Below are positions 47,340-54,692 of a stretch of 64,000 nt of DNA, in pieces. Within the stretch, counting starts at the first letter, position 1; every line of letters begins with the position of its first letter. The DNA is taken from the NCBI RefSeq assembly GCF_019396385.1, contig NZ_JAHKRN010000004.1, forward strand, positions 124,001-188,000, in the 5' to 3' direction. The notes beneath the pieces were generated by a model, which saw nothing but the letters and a program-made list of their open reading frames with translations, made no database searches and was not told the DNA's origin. Both the position numbers and the translations under genes were made by a program. This stretch comes from Nonomuraea harbinensis. Its GTDB lineage: Bacteria; Actinomycetota; Actinomycetes; Streptosporangiales; Streptosporangiaceae.

Positions 47340-48172
47340 AGCGGCCGGACCCGTTCGGGGGGCTGCGGGAGCGCGGGGCCCGCGGGCGGGCGCGGGGTCT
47401 TGGTCGCGACCCAGAGGTACGTGGGAACGAGGGGAAGCAGCAGCCGGAGCGCCGCCCGGGGTGTGCGGGCCAGGAGAGCGCGCGCCACACGGCCCGGGAC
47501 GCCGGAGAACAGCTCGCCGCCCGCGAACCGCTCCGGCGTCGCGAGCACGGGGAACGTGTAGTCCCACACGTGGAAGGCGCGCAGCATCCTGCGCAGCCCG
47601 CGCCGGGTGCGGAACCGCTCGTAGTAGTGGTCGGCCCGCCCGGACGCGCGCACGTAGCGGTCGGCGAGCGAGGGCGGCAGGTAGGACAGGAACGGCAGCT
47701 TGTAGTGCGGCTCCATGACGCCCAGCCGGTTGCCCAGCCCGAGGTAGAGCACGCCCTCGTCGGAGAGCACCCGGCGCATCTCGGCCACCACCGCGTCGGG
47801 GTCGACCACGTGCTCGTAGATGTGGTTGAAGACCAGCACGTCGATCGACCCGTCGGGGAACGGCAGCGCCGTGCCGTCGCCGCAGACGAACGCCACCCGC
47901 TCGCCGAACCGGTCGGCCGCCCTGCGCAGCCCGGGCACGTCGATGTCGACGCCCAGCGTGTGCTTGGCCCCCGCCGCGGCCAGCTCGTCGGCGATGAACC
48001 CGGCCGAGCAGCCGACGTCGCCCACGGTCAGCCCGCCGAGCGGCCCGTGGAAGTGCTCCAGCACCGCGATGATCTTCGCGGCCTTGCGCCGGCGCTTCTC
48101 CTCGTCGAGCATCGCCGCCTGGAACTCGGAGTAGGCCAGCTGCGCGACCCGTTGCTTCCCCACGACGCCCAA
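47336..48172 (-). CDS. Class I SAM-dependent methyltransferase
   Basis: The protein has 278 residues. Rossmann-type motifs: motif I VGDVGCSAGFIADEL (about 50-64), acidic residue in LGVDIDVPG, and post-motif NHIYEHVVDPDAVVAEMRRVLSDEGVLYLGLGNR. The C-terminal half (PHYKLPFLSYLPPSLADRYVRASGRADHYYERF) is hydrophobic and resembles Methyltransf_11-type enzymes of surface-glycan clusters. The acceptor is unknown, perhaps a sugar or lipid-linked glycan. It is translationally coupled to the flippase-like gene downstream and divergent from the SPFH gene. Confidence 0.88.
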   Translation of the reverse strand: MGVVGKQRVAQLAYSEFQAAMLDEEKRRRKAAKIIAVLEHFHGPLGGLTVGDVGCSAGFIADELAAAGAKHTLGVDIDVPGLRRAADRFGERVAFVCGDGTALPFPDGSIDVLVFNHIYEHVVDPDAVVAEMRRVLSDEGVLYLGLGNRLGVMEPHYKLPFLSYLPPSLADRYVRASGRADHYYERFRTRRGLRRMLRAFHVWDYTFPVLATPERFAGGELFSGVPGRVARALLARTPRAALRLLLPLVPTYLWVATKTPRPPAGPALPQPPERVRPL

Positions 48173-48257
48173 CAGTACCCGCGCCCGCCGCGACCATCAG
48201 TCGATCCGGCTTTGGTACGGTGCCCGCCAGTGCGAACCACCAATAAGCGGGTGCTCT

Positions 48258-49319
48258 ATGGCTTTTCTGGACATGATCCGCGGCGAATTCATCGACATCA
48301 TCGAATGGCTCGACGACAGCCGCGACACGATCGTGTGGCGCTTCCCCCGGCACGACAACGAGATCAAGATGGGCGCCAAGCTGGTGGTCCGCGAGTCCCA
48401 GGTGGCGGTGTTCGTCAACGAGGGCCACATCGCCGACGCGTTCCCACCCGGCACGTTCACGCTGCAGACGCGCAACCTGCCCGTCCTGTCCACGCTCAAG
48501 GGCTGGAAGTACGGCTTCGACTCGCCGTTCAAGGCCGAGGTGTACTTCGTCAGCACCCGGCGGTTCACCGACTTCAAGTGGGGCACGCAGAACCCGATCA
48601 TGCTGCGCGACCCGGAGTTCGGCCCGGTGCGGCTGCGGGCGTTCGGCTCCTACTCGGTCCAGGTCACCGAGCCGATGAGCCTGCTGCGCGAGCTGGCCGG
48701 CACCGACCAGCGCTTCCGCACCGAGGAGGTCGAGGGCTACCTGCGCCAGATGATCGTCGGCCGGCTGGCGGGCGCGCTCGGCGCGGCGCAGGTGCCGGTG
48801 CTGGACCTGGCCGCCGACCAGCACGCCATGGGACAGAAGCTGGCCGACATCCTCTCCGCCGACCTGTCCACCGTGGGGCTGTCGATCCCGAACTTCTCCT
48901 TCGAGAACATCTCGTTCCCGCCCGAGGTGGAGAAGGCGCTGGACAAGCGCACCCAGATGGGCCTGGCGGGCGACCTGGGCCAATACACGAGGTTCCAGGC
49001 GGCCAACGCGCTGGAGAACGCGGGCGGCGCCGGCGAGGGCATGGGCCTCGGCATGGGCATCGCGGCCGGCCAGCAGATGGCGGCCTCCCTGAGCCAGCCC
49101 GCCCAGCAGCCGCCGCCGCTCCCTCAGCAGCACCAGTGGTTCCTCGGGGTCGGCGGCGAGCGGCGCGGCCCGTTCGACGAGGCCGGACTGGCCGCCGCCG
49201 GGCTCACCCCCGACGCGCTGGTGTGGCGGGCCGGCATGGCCCAGTGGGCGCCCGCCCGCGACGTCCCCGAACTGGCCGCCCTGCTGCACAACACCCCGCC
49301 GCCGCTCCCGCCGTCCTGA
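48258..49319 (+). CDS. SPFH-domain protein with C-terminal GYF_2 domain (YdjI-like)
   Basis: The protein has 353 residues. The N-terminal SPFH/Band-7-like part (about 20-225; AKLVVRESQVAVFVNEGHIADAFPPGTFTLQTRNLPVLSTLKGWKYG) and helical region resemble Bacillus YdjI. A Gly/Ala/Met-rich stretch (about 255-285) leads to a C-terminal GYF_2/DUF4339 domain (WFLGVGGERRGPFDEAGLAAAGLTPDALVWRAGMAQWAPARDVPEL). No signal peptide or TM is apparent. In Bacillus YdjI works with membrane partners YdjG/YdjH to recruit PspA. The next gene is a YdjG-like protein. Function here is inference. Confidence 0.85.
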   Translation: MAFLDMIRGEFIDIIEWLDDSRDTIVWRFPRHDNEIKMGAKLVVRESQVAVFVNEGHIADAFPPGTFTLQTRNLPVLSTLKGWKYGFDSPFKAEVYFVSTRRFTDFKWGTQNPIMLRDPEFGPVRLRAFGSYSVQVTEPMSLLRELAGTDQRFRTEEVEGYLRQMIVGRLAGALGAAQVPVLDLAADQHAMGQKLADILSADLSTVGLSIPNFSFENISFPPEVEKALDKRTQMGLAGDLGQYTRFQAANALENAGGAGEGMGLGMGIAAGQQMAASLSQPAQQPPPLPQQHQWFLGVGGERRGPFDEAGLAAAGLTPDALVWRAGMAQWAPARDVPELAALLHNTPPPLPPS

Positions 49320-49369
49320 CCGGCTCCCTCGTCCTCACCGCCCCGGCGCCCCGTACGGAAAGACCCGCG

Positions 49370-50431
49370 ATGACCTCGCTCACCCCCACCACCCACCCCT
49401 GCGGGGGCTGCGGCGCGAGCGTCCAGTACGCGCCCGGCACCAGCGTGCTGCGCTGCCCGTACTGCGGCCACGAGCAGCCGATCGCCGCCCCCACCCGGCA
49501 CGTCCGCGAGCACTCCTACGACGCGTTCCTGGCCAAGCCCCGCGTCCAGGCCATCGCGCCGAACCAGTTCACCTGCCCGGGCTGCGGCGCCCGCACCGAG
49601 AGCGACGCGATCTCCAAGGACTGCCAGTTCTGCGGCACCGCGCTGGTCGCGGGCAGCACCGGCGACGAGATCGCGCCGGAGGCCGTGCTGCCGTTCGCGC
49701 TCGACAAGGGAGCCGCCCGCGACGCGCTCCGCACGTGGACCAGGTCCCGCTGGTTCGCCCCGAACCGCCTCAAGAAGGTCACCGAGGCGGAGTCGATGAA
49801 GAGCACCTACCTGCCCCACTGGACGTTCGACGCGAGCACCTTCTCCCACTACTCCGGCCAGCGCGGCGTCCACTACTGGGTCACCGAGACCTACACGGAC
49901 AACGGCCAGACCAAGACCCGCCGGGTGCGCAAGACCCGCTGGTATCCAGCCAGCGGCTCGGTGACCAGGGCGTTCGACGACGTGCTGGTCTCGGCCACCG
50001 CCCGGGTGCCGAGGGAGCGGCTGGACGCGCTGGAGCCGTGGCCGCTGGAGCGCGCGGTGGCGTTCGAGCCCGGCTTCGTCGCCGGCCACCACAGCCTCCG
50101 CTACGACGCCGGACCCGAGGCCGGCCTGGAGAACGCCAAGGGCAAGATGGCCGAGGTGATCGCCGCCGACTGCAAGCGCGACATCGGCGGCGACGTGCAA
50201 CGTCTGCACAGCGTCGACACCCGCTACGCGGACGTCACGTTCAAGCTGGTGCTGCTGCCGGTCTGGGTCGGCTCCTACCTGTACGGAGGCAGGCCGTACC
50301 AGGTGCTGGTCAACGGGGTGGGCGGAGAGGTGCAGGGCGATCGCCCGTACAGCGCCGTGAAGATCACCCTGGCGGTGCTGGCGGCGGTGGCGCTGGTCGC
50401 GCTCGTCGTCTCGCTGTTCGTGATGCGGTAA
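49370..50431 (+). CDS. Double zinc-ribbon protein with C-terminal TM helix (YdjG-like)
   Basis: The protein has 353 residues. The first zinc ribbon is CGGC...CPYC (Cys11/14/29/32); the second is CPGC...CQFC (about 68-90). A beta-rich central domain (YLPHWTFDASTFSHYSGQRGVHYWVTE, RKTRWYPASGSV) follows. One C-terminal membrane helix (about 330-351) anchors it, facing the cytoplasm. The organisation matches Bacillus YdjG, the membrane partner of the SPFH protein YdjI, encoded directly upstream. Together they would make a membrane-bound scaffold. GGAAAG precedes the ATG. Confidence 0.85.
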   Translation: MTSLTPTTHPCGGCGASVQYAPGTSVLRCPYCGHEQPIAAPTRHVREHSYDAFLAKPRVQAIAPNQFTCPGCGARTESDAISKDCQFCGTALVAGSTGDEIAPEAVLPFALDKGAARDALRTWTRSRWFAPNRLKKVTEAESMKSTYLPHWTFDASTFSHYSGQRGVHYWVTETYTDNGQTKTRRVRKTRWYPASGSVTRAFDDVLVSATARVPRERLDALEPWPLERAVAFEPGFVAGHHSLRYDAGPEAGLENAKGKMAEVIAADCKRDIGGDVQRLHSVDTRYADVTFKLVLLPVWVGSYLYGGRPYQVLVNGVGGEVQGDRPYSAVKITLAVLAAVALVALVVSLFVMR

Positions 50432-50468
50432 CTGGCTTTCACCTGGGCGGACACCGTACCCTTGCGTG

Positions 50469-51425
50469 ATGTTCCGCCGCCTGCTGCGCATCGTCCTCGC
50501 GCTGGTCGCGCTCGGGTTCCTGGGCTACGGCCTGGCGGCCAACTGGGCCGACACCACGGCGGCGGTCGCCGAGATCCCGCTGTGGGCGGTCGCCGGCGCG
50601 TTCGCCGCCGTGCTGCTCGGCCAGTTCTGCATGCTGCTCGCCTGGCGGCAGGTGCTGGCCGGGCTGGGCTCGCCGCTGCCGGTGCGGACCGCGGGGCGCA
50701 TCATGTTCGTGGGCCAGATGGGCAAGTACATCCCCGGCGCGATCTGGGCGTACGCGGCGATGATGGACCTGGGCCGCGACCACGGCAGCCCGCCGCGCCG
50801 CACGTTCGCGTGCATCTCGCTGGCGCTGGTGATCAACCTGGGCGTCGGCATCGCGATCGCCGCCGCCACCCTGGCCACCCAGGAGGTGGTGCGGCAGGCG
50901 TGGTACCTGCTGCTCCTGCTGCCGGTGATCGCCGTCTGCATGCATCCGAAGATCCTCACCTGGGGGCTCAACCTGGCGCTGCGGCTGGCCCGCCGCGACA
51001 CGCTCGACTCCGTGCTGCCCGGCCGCACGGTCCTGGTCGCGGCCGCCTGGACGGTGCTCGGCTGGCTCGTGTACGGGCTCCACACGTGGATGCTCGCGGG
51101 CCGCTGGGACCTGTACGTGATCGCGACCGGCGCCTACGCGTTCGCCTGGTCGACCGGGCTGCTCGCGTTCCTGGTGCCGGCCGGGGTGGGCGTGCGGGAG
51201 GGCGCGCTGGTGCTGGTGCTCCACCCGATCCTCGGCACCGGCCCGGCGCTCGCGGTGGCGGTGGTGTCGCGGCTGGTGTTCACGCTCGCCGACGTGACGG
51301 CCGCCGGGCTGGCGTTCCTGCTGGGCCGTCAGCCGAGCAGGGTGGCGGTGTACGAGGCCCAGAACGGGTCGGGGTCGACGGCCTTGACGCCCGACCGCAA
51401 CCTCTCGGGCTCCCCCGAGGCGTAG
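50469..51425 (+). CDS. Flippase-like integral membrane protein (UPF0104 family), copy 2
   Basis: The protein has 318 residues with about eight helices. It shares the motif IMFVGQMGKYIPGAIWAYAAMMDLGRDHG with copy 1 at 46398-47339, so the two are paralogues flanking the SPFH pair. TACCCT lies 6 nt before the ATG, so a leaderless mRNA is possible; GTG 50466 is an alternative start. The C-terminal 31 residues overlap the antisense GT4 gene, a 97-bp convergent overlap. The tail residues (RVAVYEAQNGSGSTALTPDRNLSGSPEA) look non-membrane and may be unconserved. Confidence 0.82.
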   Translation: MFRRLLRIVLALVALGFLGYGLAANWADTTAAVAEIPLWAVAGAFAAVLLGQFCMLLAWRQVLAGLGSPLPVRTAGRIMFVGQMGKYIPGAIWAYAAMMDLGRDHGSPPRRTFACISLALVINLGVGIAIAAATLATQEVVRQAWYLLLLLPVIAVCMHPKILTWGLNLALRLARRDTLDSVLPGRTVLVAAAWTVLGWLVYGLHTWMLAGRWDLYVIATGAYAFAWSTGLLAFLVPAGVGVREGALVLVLHPILGTGPALAVAVVSRLVFTLADVTAAGLAFLLGRQPSRVAVYEAQNGSGSTALTPDRNLSGSPEA

Positions 51426-52387
51426 AACCGCTCGATCGCGTCGCGGAGCGCGCCGGCGCTGCCCGGCTCCACGAGCAGCCCGTCCACGCCGTCGGTGACA
51501 TGGTCGGCGAGCGCCCCCACCCGGGTGGCGATCACCGGCACGCCGTGCTCGTGCGCGAGCCACACGTTCTGGCTGGCGGTGGCGCTGCGGTAGGGCAGCA
51601 CCAGCGCGTCGGCCCCGGCGAACAGCGAGGGCACGTCCTCGGCCGCGACGTAGCCGGGCCGCAGGTCCACCCGGTCGGCCAGGCCCAGCTCGCCGACCAG
51701 CGCCTTCGTCTCGTCGAGCCCGCCCCAGAACTCCCCGGCCACGGTCAGCGACACCCCCGCGGGCAGCGCCCGCAGCAGCAGGTCGAGCCCTTTGTACGGG
51801 CGCACGATGCCGAAGAACAGCAGCCGCCGGTGCACCCGGTCGGACCGGGCGGCGTGGGTGGACGGCAGGTGCGGCGGCAGCGCGGCCACCCGCACCGGCC
51901 TGGTGGTCAGCTCGCGGGCCACCCCTGCCTGCTGCTCGGAGTGGGTGAGCACCACCCCCGCCCGCCTGAGCAACGCCCTCATCAGCGGCCGGTCGTACGG
52001 CTTGCGCTCGTGCGGCAGCACGTTGTGGCAGAGCGCGACCGTCCGGGCCCGGCCCCGCAGCCCGGCCAGGATCGCCAGGTAGGGCGGCACCTGCACCGGG
52101 CTGAGCACGGCCAGGACCACCAGGTCGGCGGCGCGCAGCCGCCGCCCGGCGGCCACCCACCCGCCGGGCCTGCGCCAGTCGAGCTCGCGCAGCACCTTCG
52201 GGTACGGGACGCCTTCCGGCGCGTCGATCGTCTGCTGCCCCGGGTAGAGGAACGACGGGTACTGCGCCCGCCAGGACTCGATGACCACGTCGTGGCCGAG
52301 CGCGGCCAGCCGGTGCGCCAGCTCGGTGGTGTGCTGCGCCCCGCCGCCCTTGTACGGGTAGGTGGGGCCGACGATCGCGACGCGCAC
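51329..52387 (-). CDS. GT4-family glycosyltransferase
   Basis: The protein has 352 residues with a GT-B fold. The N-terminal lobe starts VRVAIVGPTYPYKGGGAQHTTELAHRLAALGHDV; the donor lobe has LFFGIVRPYKGLDLLLRAL, EDVPSLFAGADALVLPYRSATASQNVWLAHEHGVPVIATRVGAL. It lies 2 nt after the GT2 gene upstream, so the two are co-expressed. It overlaps the convergent flippase-like gene by 97 bp. The GTG at 52387 was chosen because the frame upstream is in antisense of the GT2 gene. Donor and acceptor unknown. Confidence 0.9.
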   Translation of the reverse strand: MRVAIVGPTYPYKGGGAQHTTELAHRLAALGHDVVIESWRAQYPSFLYPGQQTIDAPEGVPYPKVLRELDWRRPGGWVAAGRRLRAADLVVLAVLSPVQVPPYLAILAGLRGRARTVALCHNVLPHERKPYDRPLMRALLRRAGVVLTHSEQQAGVARELTTRPVRVAALPPHLPSTHAARSDRVHRRLLFFGIVRPYKGLDLLLRALPAGVSLTVAGEFWGGLDETKALVGELGLADRVDLRPGYVAAEDVPSLFAGADALVLPYRSATASQNVWLAHEHGVPVIATRVGALADHVTDGVDGLLVEPGSAGALRDAIERFYASGEPERLRSGVKAVDPDPFWASYTATLLG

Positions 52388-52389
52388 GC

Positions 52390-53286
52390 TCAGTCTCCCC
52401 GCGACCGCACGATCAGGTCGGCCAGCAGCGCCACCGAACCGATCAGCATCCCGGACAGGAAGATCATGACGGTGTTGGCCGGGAAGTAGAACGGGTGCTG
52501 GATCATGTCCCACGCGCCCTTCACGAGCCCGATGCCGACCAGCCAGAGCGCCGGCGGCATGAGCACCTTGAGCGGGTTGAAGTACATGATCATCCGCAGC
52601 ACCTGCAGGATGTAGCGGTAGGCGTCGGAGACGAAGCTGAACTTCGACTTGCCCGCCCGCTTGGCGTAGCCGATCGGCAGGTAGTAGACGTCGTGCTGGT
52701 TGGACAGGAACGACAGCGTGATCGTCGTGACGCAGGAGAACCCGGGCGGCAGCAGCCGCAGGTAGGGCTTGGCCACCGACTTGCGGAAGGCCCGCAGCCC
52801 CGAGTTGAGGTCGGGGATCTTCTGCCCGGCGAGCATCTCGGCGACCTTGCGGATCACCCACTTGGCGGGCACCCGCAGCAGCTTGTGGGACCCCTCCTCG
52901 CTGGTGCGCGCCCCGACGACCTGGTCGATCGTCGGGTCCTTGTCGAGGATCTGCACCAGCTCGGGGATGCGCTCGTTGGGGTAGGTCATGTCGGCGTCGG
53001 TCCAGACGACGATCTCGCCCCTGGCCTCCTGCGTGCCGATCCTGCGCACGGTGCCGGAGCCGCCGTTGCGGTGGAAGGCCCGGATGCGCAGGTGGGGGTA
53101 GAGCGGCGCGGCCTCCTTGAGCCTGGCCAGCGTCTCGTCGGTCGAGCAGTCGTCGACGGCGACCAGCTCGTAGGTGTAGCCGCTCGAGTCCATCGCCTTG
53201 GTGATGCGGTCGACCTCGTCGATGACATGGTCCTGCTCGTTGTAACAGGGCAGGACGATGGTGACGTACGGGGTTTCCTCATCCAC
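52390..53286 (-). CDS. GT2-family glycosyltransferase, dolichyl/polyprenyl-phosphate mannosyltransferase type
   Basis: The protein has 298 residues. GT2 motifs: TIVLPCYNEQDHV, VAVDDCSTDET, WTDADMTYPN (the DxD metal site), VGARTSEEG, DLNSGLRAFRKSV. Two hydrophobic helices at the C-terminus (about 230-290) anchor it. This resembles bacterial DPM1-like enzymes that load a sugar onto polyprenyl phosphate for GT-C enzymes; two GT-C-like genes lie beside it (54693, 57167). It is followed closely by the GT4 gene. A tnpB pseudogene sits just upstream. Confidence 0.92.
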   Translation of the reverse strand: MDEETPYVTIVLPCYNEQDHVIDEVDRITKAMDSSGYTYELVAVDDCSTDETLARLKEAAPLYPHLRIRAFHRNGGSGTVRRIGTQEARGEIVVWTDADMTYPNERIPELVQILDKDPTIDQVVGARTSEEGSHKLLRVPAKWVIRKVAEMLAGQKIPDLNSGLRAFRKSVAKPYLRLLPPGFSCVTTITLSFLSNQHDVYYLPIGYAKRAGKSKFSFVSDAYRYILQVLRMIMYFNPLKVLMPPALWLVGIGLVKGAWDMIQHPFYFPANTVMIFLSGMLIGSVALLADLIVRSRGD

Positions 53287-53349
53287 GGCGGGTCCACCTT
53301 GCTGCGGGGGCTCTGAGCGTTCTCACGTGGGACGAGGGTACTCTGCCGT

Positions 53350-54571
53350 TCACCGAGCATCAGCAATTCTCGGTGCTTCGCCCATTGCTGGGCGAAGGTC
53401 CCCGTCTGACCCAGGCGGATTGGCCTCGTGCGGGGTAGACGCTTCATAGCCACCGGCCTCGCCAGGCGGGGACCTACGGTCGGCTCCACGTCCGGTTAGC
53501 GTCTCCGGGCCACTCCCGGCGACATGCTTCACAAGGGAAGCGAGATTGATCGCGGCATTGACATCGCGATCCAGAGTGAGTCCACAGGACTCGCAGGTGA
53601 ACGTACGGACACGTAGGGGCAGCTTGGCTTTCACCGCCCCACATCCCGAGCACGTCTTCGATGACGGAAACCACCGGTTGGCGACGACCAGGTTCCCGCC
53701 GTTCCATGCGGTCTTGCAGGCGAGTTGGCGGCGAATCTCACCGAACCCGGCATCGGAGACGGCGCGAGCGAGTTTCCGATGCCGCACCATTCCGGAGACG
53801 TTGAGATCTTCGACCACGATGGTGCCGTACTCGCGGGTGAGACTCGCGGTCAGCTTGTGGATCGCATCAAGACGCGGTGCCACCACCTGGTGGTGGACCT
53901 GGTTGCGGTGCGCGTTGGCACGTCGCCACCGGTTGGACGGCCGTTGCCCGGTCCGCCGGTCAGGGCCGACCTTTCGGGAGACCGACCGCGAGGCGCGGCG
54001 TAGCTTCCGTAGCGCCGAAGCGAGATGCTTCGGGTTCTCTGCCGGAGCCCGTCCGTCCGAGAACACCGCCAACATCTTGACGCCGAGGTCAACGCCGAGC
54101 ACCGCGTCCGGACGCGAGGGTTTACGCTCGGCGCGCTCACGTGCACCGAGAACGACGCGAACCAGCGTCCCGCTTCGAACCGGACCGACGGCGCGCTGTT
54201 CCGCTTGGACCGGAACGACGGGAAGCCCATCCTCCGGCCCTTGCGCTCGCCCTTTCTGGAGTCGGTCCAGTTCTTCAACGCGGTGGCGAGGCGGTCAAGG
54301 CCGGACGCGTACGCCTCCTTGGAGTTCTCCCGCCACCACGGCGCTACATCGTCCTTTGCGATGTTCCACGCCTTACGCAGCGAGTACATCGACCATGACA
54401 GGGATGGCGTCAACAACTCGTCAGGGATGCCGTAGGAGCGCTCGGCGGACCGCTGGTCGAGGTTCGCCTTGATGCGCGCGAGGCCCCAGTTGAACGCCAC
54501 CCGCGCCGCAGTGGGATGCGAGCGCGCGCCCCCTGAGCAGGGGTGGGGTCGAGGGCGAATCGGTACGCACG
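53350..54571 (-). pseudogene. tnpB: tnpB (RNA-guided nuclease TnpB) pseudogene
   Basis: Homology is spread over three frames. Frame C (near 54571-54525) encodes RAYRFALDPTPAQ; frame A (to about 54145) encodes RVAFNWGLARIKANLDQRSAERSYG through VRFEAGRWFASF; frame B (to 53350) encodes ERAERKPSRPDAVLGVDLGVKMLAVF and the RuvC and zinc-finger part (CSGCGAVKAKLPLRVRTFTCESCGLTLDRDVNAAINLA). The second break is one base short at about 54145 (CACGTGAGCG). Between SVRF and EAGRWF about 50-60 residues of the usual protein are missing. DLGVK, VEDL and DRDVNAA keep the catalytic acidic positions, but the gene is not translatable as one protein. Confidence 0.85.
53351..53397 (-). ncRNA. Possible omega-RNA/right-end stem-loops of the tnpB element
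   Basis: Two consecutive perfect stems: CACCGAG/CTCGGTG (53351-53357 with 53369-53375) and CTTCGCCC/GGGCGAAG (53376-53383 with 53390-53397). They overlap the 3' end of tnpB. In IS605-type elements the guide RNA is encoded here, with the guide just beyond the right end. Whether it is expressed is unknown. Confidence 0.35.
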
Positions 54572-54692
54572 TTGATGTGGGAGGAGGCGCCACTGCGTGC
54601 GTGGAGAGCCGCCCACCCCCCTCGGCCGAGAATGCCTGACAGGGGCTGAAAGCAGTTCCCAGCCCCGCTCTCAGCAGAGTGCACATCACAGG

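Larger units (their letters stand above)
53341..54670 (-). mobile_element. Remnant of an IS605-family (tnpB-only) insertion element
   Basis: A decayed tnpB and terminal hairpins fill the space between the GT2 gene and the GT-C gene. The right-end side has two stem-loops (53351-53375 and 53376-53397); the left-end side has GGGGCTG/CAGCCCC (54642-54666). No tnpA is present. Exact boundaries and target site were not found, so limits are approximate. IS200/IS605 elements make no target duplication. Confidence 0.75.

Noticed and set aside
53287..54692. Intact IS200/IS605 transposon
   Set aside because: No tnpA gene; tnpB is frameshifted and internally deleted, so only a remnant is annotated.
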